Source of the DNA: CAXBNB01 sp040222275
GTDB taxonomy: Bacteria; Bacteroidota; Bacteroidia; Cytophagales; Cyclobacteriaceae
Direction: 5' to 3'
Assembly (NCBI GenBank): GCA_040222275.1
Contig: JAVKDJ010000094.1
Span: 186,001-250,000 of the forward strand
DNA length: 64,000 nucleotides
Shown here: one piece after another, positions 9,840-17,377 of the stretch
Layout of the letters: the number at the start of each line of letters is the position of its first letter
Numbering within the stretch: position 1 is the stretch's first letter
The notes under the pieces: generated by a model
Told to the model about the DNA's origin: nothing
The model's input: the letters and a program-made list of their open reading frames with translations, nothing else
The model's database searches: none
Translations under genes and position numbers: made by a program

Positions 9840-9846
9840 AATTTTG
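9817..9846 (+). promoter_or_regulatory. Putative Bacteroidota promoter antisense to the susC start
   Basis: On the plus strand TTG (9817-9819), a 19-bp spacer and TAATTTTG (9839-9846) match the Bacteroidota -33/-7 consensus TTG-N19-21-TAnnTTTG. The -7 box overlaps the susC start codon on the other strand, so its conservation may also reflect translation-initiation constraints. Confidence 0.4.
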
Positions 9847-9850
9847 TATT

Positions 9851-9946
9851 TGAGATGAACAATTTGTTTGTGTCTCGGTTTCATGTGATTGTTGGCGCTT
9901 GATCATGAAACCCATGGGACCGGCCTCTCAGGTCGGTCTTTTTTTT
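9851..9946 (+). ncRNA. Candidate antisense RNA over the susC leader, locus 1
   Basis: A plus-strand promoter-like element (9817-9846) and a plus-strand intrinsic terminator (9918-9946) bracket about 95 nt complementary to the susC leader and start region. In Bacteroides fragilis, DonS is an antisense RNA of this kind acting on a SusC gene in an ECF sigma/anti-sigma locus. Here it is a prediction from arrangement only. Confidence 0.35.
9918..9946 (+). terminator. Intrinsic terminator oriented against susC, locus 1
   Basis: GACCGGCC (9918-9925) pairs with GGTCGGTC (9931-9938), including one G-U pair, around a 5-nt loop, and eight T follow at 9939-9946 on the plus strand. On the coding (minus) strand the tract is A before the hairpin, so it cannot end fecR transcription in the classic way. 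Confidence 0.75.
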
Positions 9947-9979
9947 GGTATAGCAGTTATGTTCCCATAGACGTGTTTT

Positions 9980-10987
9980 TTATTTTAGTACAACTGTATC
10001 TCCCTGAAACTCATAAGAAAAACCCATAGACAATCCAATATTGTGCAGTACATTGTCAAGGCTCTCTTTTTCGAAAGTCCCATAGAAGTGTTTTGATTTG
10101 ATTTTAGTTTGGTTCAATATTTTCACCCCGTACCATAGCTCGAGTGTGGGGATAATTTCTTCCAAAGTCAATTCACGAAATGTCATTTTGCCATTTTTCC
10201 ATGCCAGCACATCGCTTTCCACAAATGCCGCTGCTTCGGTCATCGTGTTGTCCTTTCTTACTATGGAGAATTGCCCGGGTAGCAGCAACATATTTTCAGT
10301 AGTCCCTGCTGCCGACAATTTTACCTTGCCTGTGACCAGGCTCACGCGCACCTGCCCTTCCGAAAAGGCGTCCACGTCAAAAGACGTACCCAGGGCCTCC
10401 ACCTGTGTATTGCGGCAGGTGACCACAAATGGGCTTTCCGGATTTTCGAATACATCGAAAAAAGCCTGGCCCTCCAGGTAAATATCCCTGTTGCCTTGTG
10501 CAAAATCTGAAGCATACCTGATTTTACTGCCCGAATTCAGCGATACGATGGACCCATCTGGCAAGGTAACCGTCGATTTTTGCCCTGGCAAAGTCTGTTT
10601 TTCTATTATCCTAGTTATGGGTTGGTTGCTGGTTTTCTCTTGTGGGGAAAACACACCGCTGAATATAGCCGCTGAAGTGATGACGACCAGAACTGCGGCT
10701 ACTTTCAAAAAATTATTGAAGTTCATTTTGATCCAGCTGGCACGGCTGGCAACAGGGGGCTCAAATACAGCATTCCAAACCTTGTTGCCTATTTCCTCCT
10801 GGTTGATCAACTGGCTATTTTCATGTTCAAAATATTGTTGTTCCCATATTTCTGTGAAGGAAGCATAGGTCTCCTTAGCTTCAGGTGAAGTGTCCAGCCA
10901 TTCTTTAATCAGGGCTTTGTCACTTTCGCTTGCACTCCCTGAAAGCTCCCTCGCTAAAACATCGTATGGTGTATTGTCTGTTTTCAT
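9980..10987 (-). CDS. FecR family anti-sigma factor
   Basis: About 335 residues. A cytoplasmic N-terminal FecR_N/DUF4880-like region (about 1-80) binds the sigma factor. A single membrane segment follows (FLKVAAVLVVITSAAIFSGVF), then the FecR domain with GQKSTVTLPDGSIVSLNSGS and EGQAFFDV, and a C-terminal DUF4974 (STN-like) domain ending near FSYEFQGDTVVLK. The periplasmic part receives the signal from the STN domain of the neighbouring SusC. It lies 36-45 bp after the ECF sigma gene. The frame opens at a GTG (10996), but the ATG at 10987 gives the usual short N-terminus and was preferred. A 140-bp gap to susC holds an antisense-oriented terminator. Confidence 0.92.
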   Translation of the reverse strand: MKTDNTPYDVLARELSGSASESDKALIKEWLDTSPEAKETYASFTEIWEQQYFEHENSQLINQEEIGNKVWNAVFEPPVASRASWIKMNFNNFLKVAAVLVVITSAAIFSGVFSPQEKTSNQPITRIIEKQTLPGQKSTVTLPDGSIVSLNSGSKIRYASDFAQGNRDIYLEGQAFFDVFENPESPFVVTCRNTQVEALGTSFDVDAFSEGQVRVSLVTGKVKLSAAGTTENMLLLPGQFSIVRKDNTMTEAAAFVESDVLAWKNGKMTFRELTLEEIIPTLELWYGVKILNQTKIKSKHFYGTFEKESLDNVLHNIGLSMGFSYEFQGDTVVLK

Positions 10988-11032
10988 CGTTAACACTGTT
11001 CTTTGTAAAAAGCCACGTCAAGGCTTTTACCC

Positions 11033-11656
11033 TTAATTCTTTTTGTTTTTAATATGGATCACCCTGGTTGGTAGTTTGTTTTCCGCCCTGTATTCGTTGA
11101 TAGACCTGGATATGGCTTTCATGGCCAAGCCCATGTGTGCCTCTACTGTCTTGATGGACAAATCCAGCAAGGTGGCCACATCTTTATATTTCAATTGATC
11201 TTCTTTGATGAGCTTAAACACCATCTTCCTCTTAGTCGGAAGCGCATCAATCGTGTCTTTCACCACTCTGTGAAATTCGTTTCCGATGTACTCATCTTCT
11301 GGTGACTTACCCTGCCCCATCAGCAAATCACCCTCACTCTCAAGTTTTTCAGAATATATCAGCTGTGTTTTTTTTCTCAGGTATTTCAGTGCCTGGTTTT
11401 TGGTGACTATAAACAAGTACCCTTCGATACTGTCCATCGCTGATATTTTTTCCCTTTTTTTCAGTATGGTGAGCAGCACGTCCGACACTATTTCCTCAGC
11501 GGCGTTGTGGTCGTTTACATAAAGTAGGGTAAACCAGATGAGTTTGGGGTAGTATTTATTGAAAAAGAAATTGTATGCCCCTCTGTCATTGTTTTGAGAG
11601 AGTACCTCGAATACTTCTTTAAGGCTTAAATGATCGTATTTTCCTGCTTTTTCCAA
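11033..11656 (-). CDS. ECF-type RNA polymerase sigma-70 factor
   Basis: 207 residues. Region 2 (about 20-90) contains FNKYYPKLIWFTLLYVNDHNAAEE and the DVLLTILKKRE helix. Region 4 (about 130-190) has a helix-turn-helix KYKDVATLLDLSIKTVEAHM, which recognises the -35 element. It is the first gene of the sigma/FecR/SusC/SusD locus and presumably activates susC when released by FecR. No ATG gives a full-length protein: the frame starts at a TTG (11656), with a stop 11 codons further upstream. A weak start may keep its level low. Confidence 0.9.
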   Translation of the reverse strand: MEKAGKYDHLSLKEVFEVLSQNNDRGAYNFFFNKYYPKLIWFTLLYVNDHNAAEEIVSDVLLTILKKREKISAMDSIEGYLFIVTKNQALKYLRKKTQLIYSEKLESEGDLLMGQGKSPEDEYIGNEFHRVVKDTIDALPTKRKMVFKLIKEDQLKYKDVATLLDLSIKTVEAHMGLAMKAISRSINEYRAENKLPTRVIHIKNKKN

Positions 11657-12005
11657 ATATGGTTTCAGTTGAATAGGTGTATTAAGTTACGTCCAATTTC
11701 AATGAAAAGCCACAAGATGGGAAATACCCTTAATGGTGAACGAAAATTTCTTGGAGCCTGAGCTTAACTTACTGTCCGGTCAAATGTAGCAGGTTCACAG
11801 ATAACATTAAACAGAAAGACTGCCGCGCTACGCTCGCAGAGACGAAAAGCTTAACTAACGACATTGGGCTCGCACCAGCGTAACCATCTATAATCAATTA
11901 TGTCATCGATAGACCTAATTCTTGGTCAAGCCAAACACACAAAATGGAATGCCTGTGGACATGACAGGATAGAGGCGGTTTCTTACTTTAGGTTTTAAAA
12001 TGGAT
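11657..12005. other. Intergenic region with a dispersed-repeat piece
   Basis: 349 bp between the ECF sigma gene and the VCBS gene, both on the minus strand. I see no gene. The stretch near 11806-11850 contains a sequence repeated at 47750-47775 and followed by a CGCTCGCAGAGACG tail, which resembles dispersed intergenic repeats. The sigma-gene promoter should also lie here but no clear TTTG/TAnnTTTG pair stood out. Confidence 0.5.
11806..11831. repeat. Dispersed intergenic repeat, copy 1
   Basis: ATTAAAC followed by an A/C variable base and GAAAGACTGCCGCGCTAC occurs here and at 47750-47775 (25 of 26 bases identical). Both copies are intergenic. Confidence 0.6.
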
Positions 12006-15000
12006 TTACTTTTTTACGCTTAGCAACTGTATGTAGTCGTCATTTTTGGCGATAAGGATTCCGGTGCGGTTGCCTGCCAGTTTTAATTTTTCTATGGCTT
12101 TTATTTCCCCATTTACCATGAGGCCACTTTCATAGGGCATTAGATAATTAAAGTTTCCTTTTCCATCACCCAATCCTACAAGCCCATAGCTGGCATCCCC
12201 CCTGGGGGTTTCTACTTCGGCACCATACAGGTTACCACCTATTAAAATATCCGTGTGGCCATCGTGGTTGAAATCACCGGCAAGGATGGCATTCACCGAT
12301 GAAAGCTGGGCCAACTTGCCCAGGGGAAAAGCTGAAAAATTTCCATCACCCAAATTTTGCATAAAACATGAAGCGAAGCTGCTTACTTTGTAATGAAGGG
12401 ATTTTTGAAGGTGCTCCGTAGAGTAAATATCTTCGAGGCTGGCCTTGGCAAAAGAGCTGTAGTCTTTGAATTTCACTTTAATAGCCGGAACCTGCTGCGA
12501 TGAGCACTCCCTTCCCCTGACGGGGTATTGCACCCCATCCTGATAATAACCCAGCACAAGGTCGCTTTTGCGGTTGTTGTCATAGTCGTAGCTATAAACA
12601 TTGAATGGTGCTTCTTCACTGGCCTGGTACTTATAATTCTGCCCCAGATTCCCCATCACAAAATCCTGGTCACCATCCCCATCAAAGTCTTCAGATAGCA
12701 TACTGAACCACCAGCCTTCAGAATTCTTCAAACCACTTTTTTCATTGTTTTTTATAAACTTGCCGTCGGTATTCTCAAACAAGGTAACGGGCATCCATTC
12801 ACCTGCCACCACCAGGTCGATATCAAGGTCGGCATCTACATCCACCCACTCTGCCGTAGTGACCATCCCGAGCTGGTTCATTTCAGGTGCCAGGTCGTTC
12901 GTTACATCTACAAACTTAATCGACTGATTGTCAGAATCATTTCTCAGTAAATAACTGCCTACAGGCATAGGGTAGTTTCTGGGCTTTAACCTCCCTCCGA
13001 TGAAGAGGTCCAAATCACCGTCCTGATCGAAATCATAAGGTTTTGCACAAGCACCGCTGGTGCGTATTTCGGGCAATGCCAGGTTGTGTTTTCTAAAAAC
13101 ACCAGCCCCTTTGTTGATGTACAGTCTATCCTCATAATACGGATTGCCTTCCGGAGCTTCGTTTCCACCACTCACCACATACAGGTCTGGCAACAGGTCG
13201 CCATTTGCATCGAAAAAAGCGGCACTTACATCTTCATGCCCACTATCTACTGCCCATACCTCAGGTGAAATTTCATAAAAAGTACCATCAATATTTTGGA
13301 GGTACATTTTTCCAGCGTTACCACGGGCGCCTCCAACATAAAAATCATCCAGGCCGTCCCTGTCGATATCGCCTACCGCCAGGGCAGGCCCATACTGCGA
13401 CGTTTTATGGGGCAGCAAAAGCTGGTATTGATAATCATCGAAGTAATTTTCCTCGTGCTTGTGGACCAAATTTACCTTGCTGGTAATGTCCTCAAACATT
13501 ACATTTTCAACATCATCGGTATCGGGCCTGCTAGCAGCCTCGTAATAATCCACAACCCACTCTTTGTTGGTTTCGACATTCTTCAGGGTTTGTTCTTTGC
13601 CATCAGGCCATTTTATTTTTACTTTATCTATAGTTGCTAATTTCCCCACACCAAAATGAACGACCGGCTCTACCGAAGACTGAAATCCCCTGGATAGCGA
13701 CAGCTCCTGGTACTGCATTTCCCCCTGATGCTTCAACCATATTTTGGTTCCAATCCCAAGAGGGTTCAAAGCAGGGCCTGACATTTTGAACCTTAAAAAA
13801 TTGTTTGGGCCTATGTCGCTGCTTTTGTTTTCGTAGATCACACCCTGGTCATCGAGGTTGTTTATAATCACATCCAAATCACCATCATTGTCCAGGTCGC
13901 CATAGGCCATACCATTGGAAAACCCTTTGTAGTTGAGCCCCCATTCGTCGGATACATTGGAGAAAGACAGGTTTCCGTTATTTCTGAAAGCATTGTTTTC
14001 TATTTTTTCAGAGGGCATTTTCATGGTCAGGTTTAGGGTCATAGAGTCTGAGTAGTTTTTTACTTCTTCACTTCTAAAAAAGTCCCTGTTGTTGATGTCC
14101 CTGCGTACTCCGTTTGTCACGTAGCTGTCTTTGTGCCCGTCATTGTCAAAGTCAGCCAACAGCACAGCCCAACTCCAATCGGTAGATGATACACCAGCCA
14201 TGCGGGCTATATCCCCAAAATGTGGCAATCCCAGGCTATCTATCCCCATGTTCAACTGTAGGGAATTGGCTGAATATTGGTAGTGCATGTTGTTTTCCAA
14301 AATAGTTTTGAATCTTTCCGGGTTCATGCTGTCCATATTCTCCTTTGCACGGCGGTTGTCCCTGGGAAGCATGTCCACCTGAAAAACATCCAATCGTCCG
14401 TCGTTGTTGATGTCTGCAGCATCACATCCCATCCCAAAGTAGGACGTATGATTGGTAGTGCTGCGTATTTGATCTGAAAAGGTGCCGTCTTTGTTGTTGA
14501 TCAAAAAGTAATCGGGCGTACTGAAATCGTTGGAAACATAAACATCAGGCCAATTGTCCTGGTTGAAGTCTCCTACCGAAACCCCGAGTGACAACCCGTA
14601 TTTTGCCAGGCCCGCTTGAAGGGTGACATCCACAAATTTGTTCCCTCCATCATTCCTGTACAACCGGTCGCTCATGTCATAAGGTGTATTTTCCTTGTAA
14701 TTGATATAGTTGTAGAGGGTCTGTCCGGATGACGTCAAGGGGTAATTCACCACATACAAGTCCTGATCACCATCCAGGTCATAATCAAAAAACACGGACT
14801 GCGTGCTATTTCCTTCATCGGCTACACCATAGCTCTCTGCCGATTCCGTAAAAGTTGGTATTTTTCCCGGCCTTGCATCGTTGATGAAAAGTAAGTTCTT
14901 TTTGGTTTTCCATTTGCCGGATACACTCACATAGATATCCAGCCAGCCATCCGAATTGGCATCTCCCATGGTTACGCCGGTTACCCAACGGTCGTCTCCC

Positions 15001-15356
15001 CCAACCTTAGCCGTTTCGGTGACATCTTCCAACTTCATATCCCCTTTGTTGAGGTACAATCGGTTGGCCACCATATTGCCTGTAAAATACACATCTTGTA
15101 GGCCATCATTGTTGACATCCCCAATGGCCACACCCCCGCCCATATAGATGTACAAATAGTCGAAATAGTTGATGGAATCATTTTCTGACAGGAGGTTGGA
15201 AAAATGAACACCTGACCGTTCGGCAGAAACTCTTTGAAACAATTTTTCTGAGTGGTGGTCGCCCATATAAGCACAACTCCACATCATGGCAACCGATGTG
15301 CAGATGAGTAGTAGATGGAAGGGTCTCTTAAACACAAATTTGAAACTTGAATTCAT
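12006..15356 (-). CDS. FG-GAP/VCBS repeat lipoprotein with ASPIC/UnbV domain (CRTAC1-like)
   Basis: About 1116 residues. A lipoprotein signal ends MMWSC. Many FG-GAP/VCBS Ca-binding loops follow, such as GDVNNDGLQDVYFTGN, DYDLDGDQDLYVVN and DIDRDGLDDFYVGG, which build integrin-like beta-propellers in two blocks (about 40-530 and 660-1000). Between them (about 535-640) is an ASPIC/UnbV domain with GIGTKIWLKHQGEMQYQEL, SRGFQSSVEPVVHFGVG and IKWPDGKEQTL. Such proteins are common beside SusC/SusD genes in Bacteroidota and are thought to act on the outside of the cell in binding or degradation, but no enzymatic role is established. It follows susD2 after a strong terminator, so its expression is probably lower than that of susCD. 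ATGs at 15377 and 15356 are both possible; 15356 gives a more standard signal peptide. Confidence 0.88.
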   Translation of the reverse strand: MNSSFKFVFKRPFHLLLICTSVAMMWSCAYMGDHHSEKLFQRVSAERSGVHFSNLLSENDSINYFDYLYIYMGGGVAIGDVNNDGLQDVYFTGNMVANRLYLNKGDMKLEDVTETAKVGGDDRWVTGVTMGDANSDGWLDIYVSVSGKWKTKKNLLFINDARPGKIPTFTESAESYGVADEGNSTQSVFFDYDLDGDQDLYVVNYPLTSSGQTLYNYINYKENTPYDMSDRLYRNDGGNKFVDVTLQAGLAKYGLSLGVSVGDFNQDNWPDVYVSNDFSTPDYFLINNKDGTFSDQIRSTTNHTSYFGMGCDAADINNDGRLDVFQVDMLPRDNRRAKENMDSMNPERFKTILENNMHYQYSANSLQLNMGIDSLGLPHFGDIARMAGVSSTDWSWAVLLADFDNDGHKDSYVTNGVRRDINNRDFFRSEEVKNYSDSMTLNLTMKMPSEKIENNAFRNNGNLSFSNVSDEWGLNYKGFSNGMAYGDLDNDGDLDVIINNLDDQGVIYENKSSDIGPNNFLRFKMSGPALNPLGIGTKIWLKHQGEMQYQELSLSRGFQSSVEPVVHFGVGKLATIDKVKIKWPDGKEQTLKNVETNKEWVVDYYEAASRPDTDDVENVMFEDITSKVNLVHKHEENYFDDYQYQLLLPHKTSQYGPALAVGDIDRDGLDDFYVGGARGNAGKMYLQNIDGTFYEISPEVWAVDSGHEDVSAAFFDANGDLLPDLYVVSGGNEAPEGNPYYEDRLYINKGAGVFRKHNLALPEIRTSGACAKPYDFDQDGDLDLFIGGRLKPRNYPMPVGSYLLRNDSDNQSIKFVDVTNDLAPEMNQLGMVTTAEWVDVDADLDIDLVVAGEWMPVTLFENTDGKFIKNNEKSGLKNSEGWWFSMLSEDFDGDGDQDFVMGNLGQNYKYQASEEAPFNVYSYDYDNNRKSDLVLGYYQDGVQYPVRGRECSSQQVPAIKVKFKDYSSFAKASLEDIYSTEHLQKSLHYKVSSFASCFMQNLGDGNFSAFPLGKLAQLSSVNAILAGDFNHDGHTDILIGGNLYGAEVETPRGDASYGLVGLGDGKGNFNYLMPYESGLMVNGEIKAIEKLKLAGNRTGILIAKNDDYIQLLSVKK

Positions 15357-15462
15357 AGTAATAAACCTGTTTTGCATTTCGCAAGTAAAGTTCTTATCCC
15401 TTATTTGTAAACGTTGTTTGACAATATGGTGCTATAAAAACTTCTTTCACAGCATGTAACGT

Positions 15463-15492
15463 AAAAAGAACCCCGGGGCATAACCCCGAGGT
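15463..15492 (-). terminator. Intrinsic terminator after susD2
   Basis: On the minus strand ACCTCGGGG-TTATG-CCCCGGGGT forms a GC-rich stem followed by TCTTTTTA. It lies 31 bp after the susD2 stop and ahead of the VCBS gene. Confidence 0.8.
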
Positions 15493-15522
15493 ATCCTTTC
15501 AATTAAACTATATGAAAATGTA

Positions 15523-17367
15523 TTACTGACTGTATCCTGGGTTCTGGGCGATGTTGTTATTGCTTCGCTGGATTTCCTCACGTGGAATCGGAAACAAGTA
15601 ATAATGCTCCCCTGGCCAGGAAGACCTTGGATCAGCTTCAACAATTTCACCATATTCATAGCTGAGCTCACCCAACGCATCGCCAGCGCTTGCCCCGGAC
15701 CAGTCCATGGTAACACTGGTAAGCCCTCTCACCGGAGCATCAATCGTTCCCGGTGCTGCCTTCCACCTCATCAGGTCGAAGAAACGGGTATCTTCCAGAT
15801 GCAGTTCAATAGCGCGCTCATTTCTATAATCCCTCACCAAATCAGCACCAGTACTCGAAATATCAGGCATGTTCACCGATGGCCTGCGCCTCACTTTGTT
15901 GATGTATTCACGGGCTATGTCCTCATTGCCCAGCGCAATTTGTATTTCGGCATAATTCAAGTAAAATTCTGCCAATCTCATGTGTACCACCAATTGGTTG
16001 TAGTCAAAGTCGAAACTTGCCCTGGGGCCTGTGAAATCCAACAACTTTTTGAAAGTATAACCTGTCTGTACCCTCCAATGAAATGGTGTCAAACCCTTCA
16101 CCCAATAAGTTTTGGAGTCCCTGCCATAATCAAACAATTCCTGGCCATTGATTGGATCTACTTTATTGGGGTTTTCAAACGGAGGTAGGTTGTCCGGATT
16201 AGGGTTCGCATCCTCCCAGTATTCATACAACCTCTCGGTACTTTTCGAGCCATCTATAATATTTAATGGACCGGCACCAGGGTAAATGATAAAACTGTAA
16301 TACCGTGGATCCCTGTTAACGTTTGGGTTTTGTGGATCGTATCCAGATGCAGGGTTCACGGTGGTGCCATCTGCAAGGTACGGGTACTCCCCATTGGTCA
16401 ATTGAAACATATTCACAAATGCCTGTGTGGGTGACAACCTCTGACGAGCATCGAAACCACTTGGCCAGAAATCATAGTTATATCCCCAATCGGGTATTCT
16501 CGTGCCAGCGGTAAATGACTGGGCCAGAATAGTCTCATCCGTTTTTATCGGCTGGGTGAATAAATCATCATGGGTAGGGTGCAGTGAAAACCCTGCATCT
16601 ATCACAGCCTTGGTGGCTGTGGCGGCAGCCTGCCATTTGGACTGGTCGTTGGAGGGATTGTTCAAAGGGCTCGCCATGTACAAGAGCATCCTCGCTTTTA
16701 AAGCCATGGCCGCTTCTTTGCTGATTTTCCCTGCCACTGGAGATGTGCCATCCAAAAAACCTATGGCTTTGTCACATTCACCAAGCACAAACTGCGCAAC
16801 TTCGTCATAGGAACTTCTGGTTACATCAAATGTTTCAGCGCCCAATTCGAAAGTAGATGTAATCAGTGGCACCCCACCAAAGTGGCGCAACAAGTCAAAA
16901 TACATCCACCCCCTGATAAAGTGCATTTCTCCTTTCATAGGATCAAGAACAGATTGTTCTATGTCAGAACCTTCTATGTTTTCGAAGAATGAATTGGCCC
17001 TTCGGATATAGTCATATTGATAACCCCAAATGTTGGTTATACTGCCTATATTGTCAGGGTCCATATTTCCAGCCAGGTATTCGCGAATACCTCCACTATT
17101 ATTGTGAGTCTGCGTCTGTGATACCGCAATATCCGTCATGCCGATGTACCCACCGGTACCAGGGCTCCAATGTGGCCTCATGCCATTATATACATTGTAA
17201 ACGTAATTTTGCAGGAATGTCGGGTCATTAAAAACAGCTATTTCTGAAATGGCATCCAATGGCTGCTTGTCCAACAAATCATCGCTACAGGAGGTTGACA
17301 GCATGCCTATAGCCAGGGTCATAAAGACTATTTTAGATATTCGTGTTTTATCTATTATATTTTTCAT
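15523..17367 (-). CDS. RagB/SusD family nutrient-uptake outer membrane lipoprotein
   Basis: About 614 residues from the ATG at 17367 (MKNIIDKTRISKIVF). The lipobox is LSTSC, followed by SDDLLDKQPLDAIS. SusD features include MHFIRGWMYFDLLRHFGGVPLI near residue 150, RLAEFYLNYAEIQIALGNED and INKVRRRPSVNMPDI, plus a C-terminal YYLFPIPREEIQRSN with the N-rich tail typical of the family. The open frame reaches 17400, but that would overlap the end of susC; the chosen ATG leaves a 10-bp gap. It pairs with the upstream SusC as its ligand-binding lid. This protein is longer than the SusD of locus 1 and resembles the subfamily adjacent to CRTAC1-like genes. Substrate unknown. Confidence 0.92.
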   Translation of the reverse strand: MKNIIDKTRISKIVFMTLAIGMLSTSCSDDLLDKQPLDAISEIAVFNDPTFLQNYVYNVYNGMRPHWSPGTGGYIGMTDIAVSQTQTHNNSGGIREYLAGNMDPDNIGSITNIWGYQYDYIRRANSFFENIEGSDIEQSVLDPMKGEMHFIRGWMYFDLLRHFGGVPLITSTFELGAETFDVTRSSYDEVAQFVLGECDKAIGFLDGTSPVAGKISKEAAMALKARMLLYMASPLNNPSNDQSKWQAAATATKAVIDAGFSLHPTHDDLFTQPIKTDETILAQSFTAGTRIPDWGYNYDFWPSGFDARQRLSPTQAFVNMFQLTNGEYPYLADGTTVNPASGYDPQNPNVNRDPRYYSFIIYPGAGPLNIIDGSKSTERLYEYWEDANPNPDNLPPFENPNKVDPINGQELFDYGRDSKTYWVKGLTPFHWRVQTGYTFKKLLDFTGPRASFDFDYNQLVVHMRLAEFYLNYAEIQIALGNEDIAREYINKVRRRPSVNMPDISSTGADLVRDYRNERAIELHLEDTRFFDLMRWKAAPGTIDAPVRGLTSVTMDWSGASAGDALGELSYEYGEIVEADPRSSWPGEHYYLFPIPREEIQRSNNNIAQNPGYSQ

Positions 17368-17377
17368 GATTTCTAAT

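Noticed and set aside
9918..9946. Ordinary terminator of fecR
   Set aside because: The T-tract lies on the plus strand, while fecR and susC are on the minus strand. In the sense direction the hairpin is preceded by A and not followed by T. The same holds at 20818-20851 and 56839-56878.
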